Assembly (NCBI GenBank): GCA_934278005.1
Contig: CAKQWG010000023.1
Span: 1 to 25,979, forward strand
DNA length: 25,979 nt
Direction: 5' to 3'
Origin: an uncultured Pirellulaceae bacterium
GTDB taxonomy: Bacteria > Planctomycetota > Planctomycetia > Pirellulales > Pirellulaceae
Shown here in pieces: positions 1 through 7,831 of the stretch (position 1 is its first letter; every line of letters starts with the position of its first letter). Both the position numbers and the translations under genes were made by a program. Under the pieces are notes generated by a model that was not told where the DNA came from, did not search any database, and saw only the letters and a list, made by a program, of their open reading frames with translations.

Positions 1-407
1 TGCTACACCGCCACGCATGTATTGAACAGCACGCAGGTAGCAAACAGCACGCAGGTAGCAAACAGCACGCAGGTAGCGAACAGCACGCAGGTAGCGAACA
101 GCACGCAGGTAGCGAACAGCACGCAGGTAGCGAACAGCACGCAGCGGTCTGGCTTAGCCTGCCAGCGACACAGCCAAGCCGTATTGAGTCGGCATGACAG
201 GTTGCATTTTTCATACCGCGGCCTCTGTGCAGCCAGGTCGATTTCTTAGGCTCAAAGCTTGTTCTAAGGTTCAACCCTTGGCACGGCTGGCACAGAATTC
301 GCTGGCATTGATTTACTTATGCATCACTCAACAGCGTTTAAGCAGCCGTACCTAGGGCTGACGAGATCGCCACAAATACACAACTTTTGCCCACTCGAAG
401 GTGTCAC
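1..407. other. Gene-free left edge
   Basis: Apart from the 18-bp array, I find no supportable gene before the small proline-rich ORF. The stretch from 145 to 390 has mixed composition with no obvious terminator or strong promoter. A gene may end just left of the window, but nothing in the first 23 bases shows it. Confidence 0.5.
24..144. repeat. 18-bp tandem repeat, about 6.7 copies
   Basis: Six full copies and one 13-base partial copy of an 18-bp unit, (A/G)AACAGCACGCAGGTAGC, run head to tail from 24 to 144. The only variation seen is A or G at the first position. Because 18 is a multiple of 3, one frame stays open and would read as repeated ANSTQV. However, that frame soon runs into unrelated residues and stops, has no convincing start signal, and resembles no protein I know. 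I read the array as a non-coding minisatellite. Confidence 0.95.
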
Positions 408-599
408 ATGAACCACACGAGCAATTTTTTTGCTGCTGCCGCGCAGCCCGAGTACAAGCCCGAGATCGACCCTCCGCTGCAGCCCACGCCTGGCATTCCG
501 CAGCCGGGCGATCCGCCTGTGGGCGAGCCACCGGTGCACGATCCCCGGCCGAGTCAGCCCGGCCCGACTCCGTCTACGCCGCGCGACCCAGGCCGCTGA
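408..599 (+). CDS. Small proline-rich protein, unknown function
   Basis: This is a 63-residue ORF starting at an ATG with a plausible Shine-Dalgarno (GAAGGTG, 398-404) four bases upstream. After a short start (MNHTSNFFAAAA) the sequence becomes very rich in proline, with motifs such as PEIDPPLQP, GDPPVGEPP and PRPSQPGP. No membrane segment or clear signal peptide is seen, and it should be intrinsically disordered. Small proline-rich ORFs with PEIDPP-like motifs occur in various bacteria, but I cannot name a family. It lies between two tandem-repeat arrays and ahead of the beta-helix gene, in the same direction. Low-complexity composition makes a chance ORF possible, but the ribosome-binding site favours a real gene. 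Confidence 0.45.
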   Translation: MNHTSNFFAAAAQPEYKPEIDPPLQPTPGIPQPGDPPVGEPPVHDPRPSQPGPTPSTPRDPGR

Positions 600-927
600 G
601 CTTGACGCCCGAACTCGACTCTTTGTGATCCGCCTGCGCATCAGCTGCGCGTGCTGGCGAGCTCAAAATCTCGAGTCTGGTTGCTTGACGGCGCGACTTA
701 ACTACACAACTTGGCTATGCGATTTGACTCTGCAACTTGGCTGCGCGATTTGACTACGCAACTTAGCTGCGCGATTTGACTACGCAACTTAGCTGCGCGA
801 TTTGACTACGCAACGTGGCTGCGCGATTTGACTACGCAACGTGGCTGCGCGATTTGACTCTGCTGGGCAGTTGGTGGATGATTGACCGTGACGTACGCTA
901 CACACGCTCGATCGCCAAGGAAGAATA
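600..927. other. Intergenic gap carrying the 26-bp array
   Basis: This is 328 bases between the small proline-rich ORF and the beta-helix gene. About half is the 26-bp tandem array listed separately. The last part (864-927) should hold the 5' leader of the beta-helix gene and ends in its Shine-Dalgarno. I see no convincing -35/-10 pair and no further gene. Confidence 0.6.
695..863. repeat. 26-bp tandem repeat, about 6.5 copies
   Basis: Units of 26 bp begin at 695, 721, 747, 773, 799, 825 and 851, the last being partial. The core reads GATTTGACTACGCAACTTAGCTGCGC. The left-most copy is the most diverged. Later copies differ mainly in CTTAG versus GTGGC and in TACGC versus TCTGC, as expected from stepwise local duplication. 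There are no spacers, so this is not a CRISPR. Since 26 is not divisible by 3, no frame can code for a periodic protein. Each unit contains CGCA and TGCG seven bases apart, a weak hairpin. It lies 65 bp upstream of the beta-helix gene. Confidence 0.95.
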
Positions 928-3423
928 ATGATCTTACACAGCCCTTACGGCCCACCGCCGCATTCCATCGAGCGGCGTCGAGCGCTGTCGCTGCTCGGCC
1001 TGGGTGGTCTCGCAGTGGCTCACGGCGTCAACAACACATCCATCGGCGGTGAACCGCCCGCTGCGGCAGGCTCACAGAGCCCTTCACCAAGCGCTGCGGC
1101 GGAGTTGGAAGCTGAGCCTAAAAGCGGCCAACCTCAAGGTAGCCTGCGGCTCTATCGCAGCGTGTCTGAAATGTCTCAGGACCCAGCGCTGACAGCCAAT
1201 ATGATCGCACGCACCCTGGGCTATTACTCGGCCGGAGATGGCGGAGAGGCGACTTACGCAATTGTTTTAAACAATTCGCAACAGACAGTTGATGATGGCA
1301 GTGGTGTTTCGCTACACGGCAGCCTAAACGGCGATCTGCGCGCTCAATTATTGCCGGGTGCATCGGTGAACTATCGTATGTTCGGAGCCAAGAGCGACGG
1401 AACGAGCGACGATGGTGTGCAGATCAAGCGGGCCCATCAATTTGCAACTGTGCATCAAGTACCAATCGTCCAGTCCAGCGGAGAATTCTGGATCATCCGA
1501 ACCAATCAGATCCCCATCACCACCAACGTGACTTGGGGCAACGCGATTTTCCATATTGATGAAAAGTATAATCATCGACGCGAACCGCGATTTGTCGTGT
1601 CAGGCGCGCATGTTAGCCAGCCGATTGAGCTGGACGATGCTGCCAAGCGGTCCCTGCTGTCGCAACTGGGCCCCGGCGTGCAGGTCATTCCCGAATTGGC
1701 CGCCTATAGAAACTGTCTGGTAAACATCGTTGACTCGGGCGATAAGATCGGATTCCGCGCAGGCAAACAGTACCGCGGCCAGTCCTGGAATCGCGAGGAA
1801 TTGTTCTATGTGGAGGAGGACGGACGCATTCTAGGTGACATCGCGTGGAGATTTAGCGATTACACCAGCCTAACCGCGACGCGGTGCGACGATACTTTCT
1901 TGATTATTGATGGAGGCGGATTTTATCTGTCGGGAGATAACCCCGGAGAAAGGTATTCAGGCTACTACCAAAACGGTTTCCGCATCGACCGCAGCCGGAC
2001 TAGGATTCAGAATCAATGGGTCGGACTGGAACACGATAAGCGCGATACGTCGATGGAGCCTCGCTCGGGTTTCTACAACCTCAGCCGCGTCTTCAACGTG
2101 ACCCTGGAGAACATTCGTCTGATCCCGTGGGAGAAGAACCGAAGCGATCCGGCCAAAGTATTAGCCGCAGGCACCTACGGTATAAGCGGAAGCCGCATGC
2201 TCAACTGCACCTTTCGCAACATTACCGCCGAGGGGACGCATTTGCACTGGGGTGTCTTCGGCACGAATCTAAACAAGAACTTCCGCATCGACAACTGCCG
2301 TCTGAATCGCGTCGACGTTCACTTTCACTGCTGGAATTTGACCATCCAAGATTCCGAGATTGGACTGAGCGGCATTTCTATCACTGGTGGCGGCGATCTA
2401 ACCATCGAGAACACTGTCCAACAGGGAAATACGTTCGTCAACTTCCGCAGCGACTTTGGCGCCAAGTGGGACGGCAACATTCGGCTGCGCAACTGCAAAT
2501 TGGTCCCGGCTCGCGATAGCTCTGTCACTGTCCTGAGCAGTCGCCCTAGCGAATTTAATTATGGCTATCCGATTGGCTGTGGCCGCACGATCGACATTGA
2601 CAATTTGCAAGTTGACTTTAGTCGATTTCCCAAATCAACGTCTCCGATTTGGCTGCTGGGCGTTGCCAATTTCTCCTCCACGCAAGACGAGTCGCGGCAC
2701 TTCTTCCCGCACCACTTTACCGTTCGCAATGTCACCGTAGCAGGTCGCCAGCAGGGAGTTCGACTGCTGCAGCTCGCAGATCCGTACCACTACGATATGG
2801 GCCGCGAGGGAGGCTACGACGGCGTGCATTTAAGTCCCAATTGCCATATGGTTTTTGAAAACATCCAACTCGAACAATTGCCCGCCTCCAAGGCCAGCGA
2901 TCCATGGCAGGTTCACCTACGCCTAGGCGGGCAGGCGAGCCAAACCTATCGAGATAACAGAGCGCTGTTCGCTTCGGTGCGGATCGTTAACTGTGACAAC
3001 CTGTGCCTGCACTTGGGAGGTAGTGCCATCAATTTATCTGTCAGCGATAGCACCATCGACCGCTGTACGGCGGCCGCCGGAGGACCGCTGCGAGGGGCGC
3101 TCATGTTTCGGAACTGCAGCTTCGCCCCGCGCGTTGTTGATACCGCGCAGACGATCTACGCGCTGGAATCCGAACTTGGGACCCATCTAGCCAACTGCAC
3201 CGTTCACGCGCCCGACATCGACGGCCGGGCAAGCCCAGAACAGGCTCATTTGACAGATTTCGTCCAGCCCAACCAGCGGGTGCGGTTCTATCAGTCCGGT
3301 ACTGCGTTGGGCAATGATCTCCTGAAATATTTCAACGAACAACGGATCGAACTGTCACCCAGCTTCATTCAAATGCTCAAAAGTCACCATGGATTGGAAT
3401 CTGAATCGGTATCAGAGCACTAG
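928..3423 (+). CDS. Tat-type exported beta-helix protein (pectate-lyase-3-like)
   Basis: This is an 831-residue protein. The ATG follows a good Shine-Dalgarno (AAGGAAG, 917-923). Residues 17-32 have a twin-arginine-like signal (RRRALSLLGLGG), then a low-complexity Ala/Pro/Ser linker to about residue 65. Around residues 147-175 is YRMFGAKSDGTSDDGVQIKRA, close to the FGAKGDGxTDDTxAIQ motif that opens Pectate_lyase_3 and phage tailspike-type right-handed beta-helices. The remainder is rich in short Asn/Val/Ile turns typical of a parallel beta-helix (for example NVTLENIRLI and MLNCTFRNITAEGTH). It probably binds or cleaves polysaccharide outside the cytoplasm. The substrate is unknown and no catalytic site could be assigned. 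It may be a structural or adhesive protein instead. Confidence 0.8.
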   Translation: MILHSPYGPPPHSIERRRALSLLGLGGLAVAHGVNNTSIGGEPPAAAGSQSPSPSAAAELEAEPKSGQPQGSLRLYRSVSEMSQDPALTANMIARTLGYYSAGDGGEATYAIVLNNSQQTVDDGSGVSLHGSLNGDLRAQLLPGASVNYRMFGAKSDGTSDDGVQIKRAHQFATVHQVPIVQSSGEFWIIRTNQIPITTNVTWGNAIFHIDEKYNHRREPRFVVSGAHVSQPIELDDAAKRSLLSQLGPGVQVIPELAAYRNCLVNIVDSGDKIGFRAGKQYRGQSWNREELFYVEEDGRILGDIAWRFSDYTSLTATRCDDTFLIIDGGGFYLSGDNPGERYSGYYQNGFRIDRSRTRIQNQWVGLEHDKRDTSMEPRSGFYNLSRVFNVTLENIRLIPWEKNRSDPAKVLAAGTYGISGSRMLNCTFRNITAEGTHLHWGVFGTNLNKNFRIDNCRLNRVDVHFHCWNLTIQDSEIGLSGISITGGGDLTIENTVQQGNTFVNFRSDFGAKWDGNIRLRNCKLVPARDSSVTVLSSRPSEFNYGYPIGCGRTIDIDNLQVDFSRFPKSTSPIWLLGVANFSSTQDESRHFFPHHFTVRNVTVAGRQQGVRLLQLADPYHYDMGREGGYDGVHLSPNCHMVFENIQLEQLPASKASDPWQVHLRLGGQASQTYRDNRALFASVRIVNCDNLCLHLGGSAINLSVSDSTIDRCTAAAGGPLRGALMFRNCSFAPRVVDTAQTIYALESELGTHLANCTVHAPDIDGRASPEQAHLTDFVQPNQRVRFYQSGTALGNDLLKYFNEQRIELSPSFIQMLKSHHGLESESVSEH

Positions 3424-3644
3424 CTAAACAGCGACCGAGCAGCTACCCAGCCTGCGGTATTACAAAAAATTAGAGCCTGCTCGACAGACATTTCCCTAGG
3501 CGGTTCAGTTTGCATACACCACCTGCCAATAGCAGTGCAAATATGCTACTTTAGTGCAGCATTAGCTGAAAAGTGGGGAGTCGCTATCCGCTAATTGCAT
3601 GGTTAAACCGCCTGCACTGCAAATCTGAAAGGAAACCTTCCGCA

Positions 3645-5027
3645 ATGGGTAAGGCTTCAGACATCAATCTTAAATCGGTCGAGAACAGCACCCGTTCTTT
3701 CCTCTATCGGCAACCCATAAAATTTGGAGGCCGCGTCGTAGAAGATGTGTGCGTGCTGCGTACGGAAGTCGCCGTAACTCAAGTTGGCGGCCGCAAAAAG
3801 ACCATCGGTGTAGGTGAAATGACGATGGGCAACGCTTGGGCTTGGCCCAGCAAGATCCCTTCTAAAGTGACGCTGCGATTGCTGACAGAGTTGGCCAATA
3901 GACTTGCCGCCCGCGCCCAGGACGCTTCGCTAACAGGCGATCCACTGCAGATCACACATCGCATCGGCAAGTTGCGCGATGCGATCTGCACGGAGATGGT
4001 CCGCGAGTACAAGATCACGGAGCCGATCCCGAAGTTGGCAGCCATGATGGCCGCCAGCCCGCTTGAAGCCGCCATCCATGACGCTTTTGGCCGCGTACAT
4101 GGCCGCAATAGCTTCGATTTAATGTCCGCAGAGTTTCTCAATGAAGACTTAAGCGCCTACCTGAACGATGAGTTCGTGGGGAAGTATCCGATCGATTACC
4201 TGTCGGACAAACCCAAGCCAACCATGCCACTCTACCATCTCGTCGGCGCCCTGGATCCACTTAGCGATGAAGACATAAAAACGCGTTTAAACGATGGCTA
4301 CCCCGAGACGCTCGAAGAGTGGTTGCGAACCGATGGCATCAGCCACTTGAAAATCAAACTGGCCGGCAATGACATCGACTGGGACGTAGGCCGCATTGTC
4401 GAAGTGACGCGAATCTGCGAAGCGGTCGCACCTGAGCGAAACTGGAAGTTATCATTCGATTTTAACGAGCAGTGCCCTAATGAAGATTACGTTATCGATC
4501 TGCTCGAGCGTATCGAACGTTTGAGCCCGCTGTCGTTTGAGCGCTTGCAATACATCGAGCAACCGACGCCGCGCGACCTGACCACTCGTAGTGAGTTTAC
4601 CGTGCACCGCATCTCGCGCATTCGCCCGGTTGTGATTGACGAGTCGTTGACCGACATGGCCAGCTTGCGATTGGCCCGGCAGCGCGGCTACACCGGCGTG
4701 GCACTGAAGGCATGCAAGGGACAGTCCGAGGCGCTGTTAATGGGTGCGGCGGCCGCCCACTACAAAATGTTTACCTGTGTTCAAGACTTGACCTGCATCG
4801 GTGGCTCCTTCCTACACTCGGCCAGTATTGCTAGCCGCCTGCCTAATGTAGCGGGCATCGAAGGCAACGGGCGGCAGTACTGTCCAGTCGGCAATGCAGC
4901 CTACATGCAAGAGTACGCTCCCATGTTCCGCGTACGCTACGGCACGATCCCGACCGAGTTGCTCGGTGGTCAGGGGCTAGGCTTCGACTGGCAACCTTTA
5001 GGGACCGATGACGCGGGTGGCGAATAA
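3645..5027 (+). CDS. Enolase-superfamily enzyme (mandelate racemase/muconate lactonizing type)
   Basis: I chose the ATG at 3645 (460 aa) because GAAAGGAAA lies at 3627-3635 with normal spacing. The frame extends upstream to 3573, but that part looks non-coding. Visible superfamily residues, numbered from 3645, are KxK at 236/238 (LKIKLAG), and metal ligands D272 (SFDFNEQ), E305 (YIEQP) and D332 or E333 (VIDESL). A further Lys at 355 lies in ALKACKG. The spacing matches the mandelate racemase subgroup, whose members abstract a proton alpha to a carboxylate using Mg2+. The substrate cannot be read from the sequence; acid-sugar dehydratase, epimerase or racemase are all possible. It has no signal peptide, so it should be cytoplasmic. 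The NtrC-type regulator follows after 2 bp, so the two are almost certainly co-transcribed. Confidence 0.85.
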   Translation: MGKASDINLKSVENSTRSFLYRQPIKFGGRVVEDVCVLRTEVAVTQVGGRKKTIGVGEMTMGNAWAWPSKIPSKVTLRLLTELANRLAARAQDASLTGDPLQITHRIGKLRDAICTEMVREYKITEPIPKLAAMMAASPLEAAIHDAFGRVHGRNSFDLMSAEFLNEDLSAYLNDEFVGKYPIDYLSDKPKPTMPLYHLVGALDPLSDEDIKTRLNDGYPETLEEWLRTDGISHLKIKLAGNDIDWDVGRIVEVTRICEAVAPERNWKLSFDFNEQCPNEDYVIDLLERIERLSPLSFERLQYIEQPTPRDLTTRSEFTVHRISRIRPVVIDESLTDMASLRLARQRGYTGVALKACKGQSEALLMGAAAAHYKMFTCVQDLTCIGGSFLHSASIASRLPNVAGIEGNGRQYCPVGNAAYMQEYAPMFRVRYGTIPTELLGGQGLGFDWQPLGTDDAGGE

Positions 5028-5029
5028 TC

Positions 5030-6388
5030 ATGGCAGCCGGCTCGATCCTGATTGTCGATGACCAGCAGAGCATGTGTGAGATGTTGGAGACCGATCTGCG
5101 GCTGCGCGGTCATCAGACGCGGTGGTGCCTTTCGGCCAGTGCCGCTCTGGAACTGGTGCGCGAGCACGACATCGACGTGGTGCTCACCGACGTGCGCATG
5201 CCGGGAACCAGCGGATTGCAGCTCTGCGAGGAACTGCACCGCACGCGGCCCGATCTTCCAGTAGTGGTCATGACGGCCTTCGGTAGCCTGGAAACCGCCG
5301 TTTCCGCTATGCGAGCCGGCGCTTACGATTTCATCACCAAGCCAGTGGAGCTGGACCTATTGGCACTGACGATCGATCGCGCGGTCGAGCGTAAGCAGCT
5401 TGGCAAACAGGTTAAATTGTTGACCGAGCAGCAGAGCCCGGTCAGTCCATTCGGCGAACTGCTGGGCGACAGCCCTGCTATGCACCGCATCTACGATCAA
5501 CTACCGCGTCTGGCCGCTTCCGACGCTTCGGTCTTGATAACCGGTGAGAGCGGCACTGGCAAAGAATTGGTCGCGCGATGGATACACGATCATTCTCCAC
5601 GCGCAGGTCAGCCCTACGTTGCCATCAACTGTGCTGCGATGTCGGAAACATTGCTCGAAAGCGAGCTGTTCGGGCACACGCGTGGTGCTTTTACCGACGC
5701 GCGCCAGGATCGCAAGGGGCTTTTTTTAGAAGCTCAGGGCGGAACGCTGCTGTTGGATGAAATCGGCGATATGCCCGCAGCCATGCAAGTTAAATTGTTG
5801 CGAGCGCTGGAGGAAAATCGCTTGCGCCCGGTAGGCAGCGACCGCGAGATCCCCTTCGACGTGCGCGTCCTTGCGGCTACGCATCGCGATTTAGAAACCG
5901 CGGTGGAAGATGAACGCTTCCGCGCGGATTTGTTCTACCGCATCAACGTCATCCAATTACATCTGCCACCACTACGGGCGCGTGGCACCGATGTGCTGAT
6001 GTTAGCCAAGCATTTTGTCAGCCACTTTGCCGCAAAAGCTCAGCGGCCCATCGAAGGCTTCGACTCGGTCGTCGCCGAGCGGCTGCTGGCTTATTCTTGG
6101 CCAGGTAACATTCGCGAGCTGCGCAATGTAATCGAGCGCGCGGTGACTCTCACCCGACATAATCTGCTAACCGTAGAGGACCTGCCGGAGAAAGTGCGCG
6201 AGCATCGCAGCAGTACTGTCTATATCGGCGGCGACGACCCGACCGAGCTGGTTCCCATGGAGGAGATCGAACGCCGCTACATTGCGCACGTGCTCAAAGC
6301 GGTGGACAACAATCAATCGCAGGCGGCGCGGATCCTGGGTGTCGATCGCAAGACGCTGTATCGCAAATTGAAGGGTCCAGACAGCTGA
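5030..6388 (+). CDS. NtrC-family sigma-54-dependent response regulator
   Basis: This is a 452-residue protein with the three classical domains. Residues 4-120 form a receiver (acidic D10/D11, phospho-acceptor D54 in LTDVRMPG, T82, K104). Residues 143-375 form an AAA+ sigma-54 interaction domain with Walker A GESGTGKE (172-179), Walker B DEIGD (243-247) and an arginine-finger segment FRADLFYRINV. A Fis-type helix-turn-helix lies at the C-terminus (NNQSQAARILGVDRKTLYRKL). The sigma-54 contact loop is GAFTDA (219-224), not the consensus GAFTGA. It should activate sigma-54 promoters after phosphorylation by a histidine kinase that is not in this window. It sits 2 bp after the enolase-superfamily gene, which could be a target or a chance partner. 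No clear sigma-54 promoter was found in the window. Confidence 0.95.
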   Translation: MAAGSILIVDDQQSMCEMLETDLRLRGHQTRWCLSASAALELVREHDIDVVLTDVRMPGTSGLQLCEELHRTRPDLPVVVMTAFGSLETAVSAMRAGAYDFITKPVELDLLALTIDRAVERKQLGKQVKLLTEQQSPVSPFGELLGDSPAMHRIYDQLPRLAASDASVLITGESGTGKELVARWIHDHSPRAGQPYVAINCAAMSETLLESELFGHTRGAFTDARQDRKGLFLEAQGGTLLLDEIGDMPAAMQVKLLRALEENRLRPVGSDREIPFDVRVLAATHRDLETAVEDERFRADLFYRINVIQLHLPPLRARGTDVLMLAKHFVSHFAAKAQRPIEGFDSVVAERLLAYSWPGNIRELRNVIERAVTLTRHNLLTVEDLPEKVREHRSSTVYIGGDDPTELVPMEEIERRYIAHVLKAVDNNQSQAARILGVDRKTLYRKLKGPDS

Positions 6389-6418
6389 GCCAATCAGGCA
6401 GCTGAGCTAATAATCAGA
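6382..6418. repeat. Short imperfect direct repeat over a stop codon
   Basis: CAGCTGAGCCAATCAG (6382-6397) is repeated imperfectly as CAGCTGAGCTAATAATCAG (from 6399). The first copy contains the TGA stop of the sigma-54 regulator. It lies in the 38-bp gap between two convergent genes. No regulatory role is visible; it may be a local slippage duplication. Confidence 0.6.
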
Positions 6419-6426
6419 CAACTAGG

Positions 6427-7581
6427 CTATTGCACCAACGACTCGTAGGCGGCGGCAATCAGATGCAATGCGCGCTGCAGTTCGTCCTCGGATGTGGTCC
6501 AGCCGAGCGAAATCTGCAGCGTGCTGCACGACTGCTGCGCGGTCAGGCCCAGCGCGGCGTGGGTTGGGTTGACCACGCGACTGCCCGTCCGTGCGTTGCA
6601 TGAGACTATCGGACCGAAACAGATCTCCGGCACTCGCTGGTGCATCGCCTCGGCGGCCACCCCTGGCAGTTCGAAGCTGAGTATGCCCGGTACGCGTGGG
6701 GCGGCCGCGCCGTGGACTGGAATAATACGGCCAATCATCGATTCGAGCTGCTGGTGGAAGCGATCGCGCAAGCTGGAGATTTTGTCGATCGTACTGTTGA
6801 GTCCGGCTTGAGCAAGCTTGGCGGCTTGCCCCAGGCCGACGATGTGCGACACATTGGCCGTCCCAGGACGCACCCCCGCTTCGCATGCCTCGCCGTACAT
6901 GATGGACTCAATTGGCACGCCCAACCGCGTATACAGCACTCCGATACCTTTGGGCGCATAGATTTTATGACCGCTGAAACTCAGTAGGTCAACGCCCATG
7001 TTCTCTACGCTACAATCGACTTTGCCGACCGCCTGCGCTGCATCGGTGTGCAGTAGAATATCGCGTTCGTGGCACACTTCTGCAATGCTCGCAATCGGCT
7101 GGATGGTACCGATGCGGTGACTCGCCTGTATCACGCTCACCAAGCGCGTGTTGGGGCGGATCGCCTGTTCTAGATCGCTCACTCGCACCAGACCGTCGCG
7201 ATCGCAGCCCAGCACGCTTACCTGCCAACCTTCACGCTCTAATTGCTGTGCGCTTTGGCGGACGCAGGCGTGTTCTAAGCTGGTGGTGATAAAATGCGGT
7301 ACAAACTCGGGAATGTTCCTGGTGATCGCTCGCGCCACACCCAGCAGTCCCAGATTGACACTCTCCGTTCCGCCGGACGTAAAGACGATCTCGCAGGGAT
7401 GGCAATCCAACAGCGACGCCACGTTGCTACGCGCATCCTCGATGGCTTCCTGGGCGGCGCGACCATACCAATGACAACTAGATGGATGGCCATAAAACTC
7501 GCTCAGAAACGGCAATACGCTTTCACGCACACTGGCAGCAACCGGGGTTGTCGTGCTGTAGTCGAGATAGATCGAACGCAT
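6427..7581 (-). CDS. NifS/IscS-like cysteine desulfurase homologue with atypical Cys loop
   Basis: This is a 384-residue fold-type I PLP enzyme aligned over its full length with class I cysteine desulfurases. Features are YLDYSTTTPVA at the N-terminus, TSGGTES (68-74), EH at 103-104, HTDAAQAVGK (178-187), the PLP lysine K206 in FSGHKIYAPKG, and RPGTANVSHIVGLG. Two conserved features differ. The Cys loop, normally SSGSACTSG, reads IVSCNARTGS, with Cys at 328 and Arg where a direct alignment would put the catalytic Cys. The VNNEIG segment, whose Asn contacts PLP in IscS, reads ASHRIG. It could still move sulfur through C328, or it may have another PLP activity. No isc/suf genes are adjacent. 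It converges on the sigma-54 regulator. Start ATG at 7581. Confidence 0.85.
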   Translation of the reverse strand: MRSIYLDYSTTTPVAASVRESVLPFLSEFYGHPSSCHWYGRAAQEAIEDARSNVASLLDCHPCEIVFTSGGTESVNLGLLGVARAITRNIPEFVPHFITTSLEHACVRQSAQQLEREGWQVSVLGCDRDGLVRVSDLEQAIRPNTRLVSVIQASHRIGTIQPIASIAEVCHERDILLHTDAAQAVGKVDCSVENMGVDLLSFSGHKIYAPKGIGVLYTRLGVPIESIMYGEACEAGVRPGTANVSHIVGLGQAAKLAQAGLNSTIDKISSLRDRFHQQLESMIGRIIPVHGAAAPRVPGILSFELPGVAAEAMHQRVPEICFGPIVSCNARTGSRVVNPTHAALGLTAQQSCSTLQISLGWTTSEDELQRALHLIAAAYESLVQ

Positions 7582-7831
7582 GAGTGACTTTGGCTGGTGG
7601 AGACTCTGGCGACTGGGCAGAATTCTCTATCTAAGTTCACTCGCAGACGTTTTTCTGCGCAGCCCAGCGGTGCATCGGCCGCTTTTGAGCGAGTCAGTGG
7701 CGACTTCAGCGATTGTGAGGACTGTGACGACGAGGCGGCCGGAATTCGTGGTCATTTACAAAGGCAGCTCTGGCTGCTCGAACCGCCGCTCGCCTAGCTC
7801 CAATCGCTGGCTACCGCTGGACGTACTGACT

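Noticed and set aside
22-249. Open frame encoding repeated ANSTQV
   Set aside because: Its periodicity comes from an 18-bp repeat being a multiple of 3. The frame has no good start signal and ends in unrelated sequence.
279-295. Sigma-54-like promoter TTGGCACGGCTGGCAC
   Set aside because: The GG and GC elements are about two bases too close for a -24/-12 promoter.
695-863. Possible CRISPR array
   Set aside because: The 26-bp units are directly adjacent, with no unique spacers and no cas genes.
6422-6886. 154-aa frame inside the cysteine desulfurase-like gene
   Set aside because: It is a shadow frame in another register of a clearly coding gene, with Arg/Ala/Gly-rich composition typical of such shadows.
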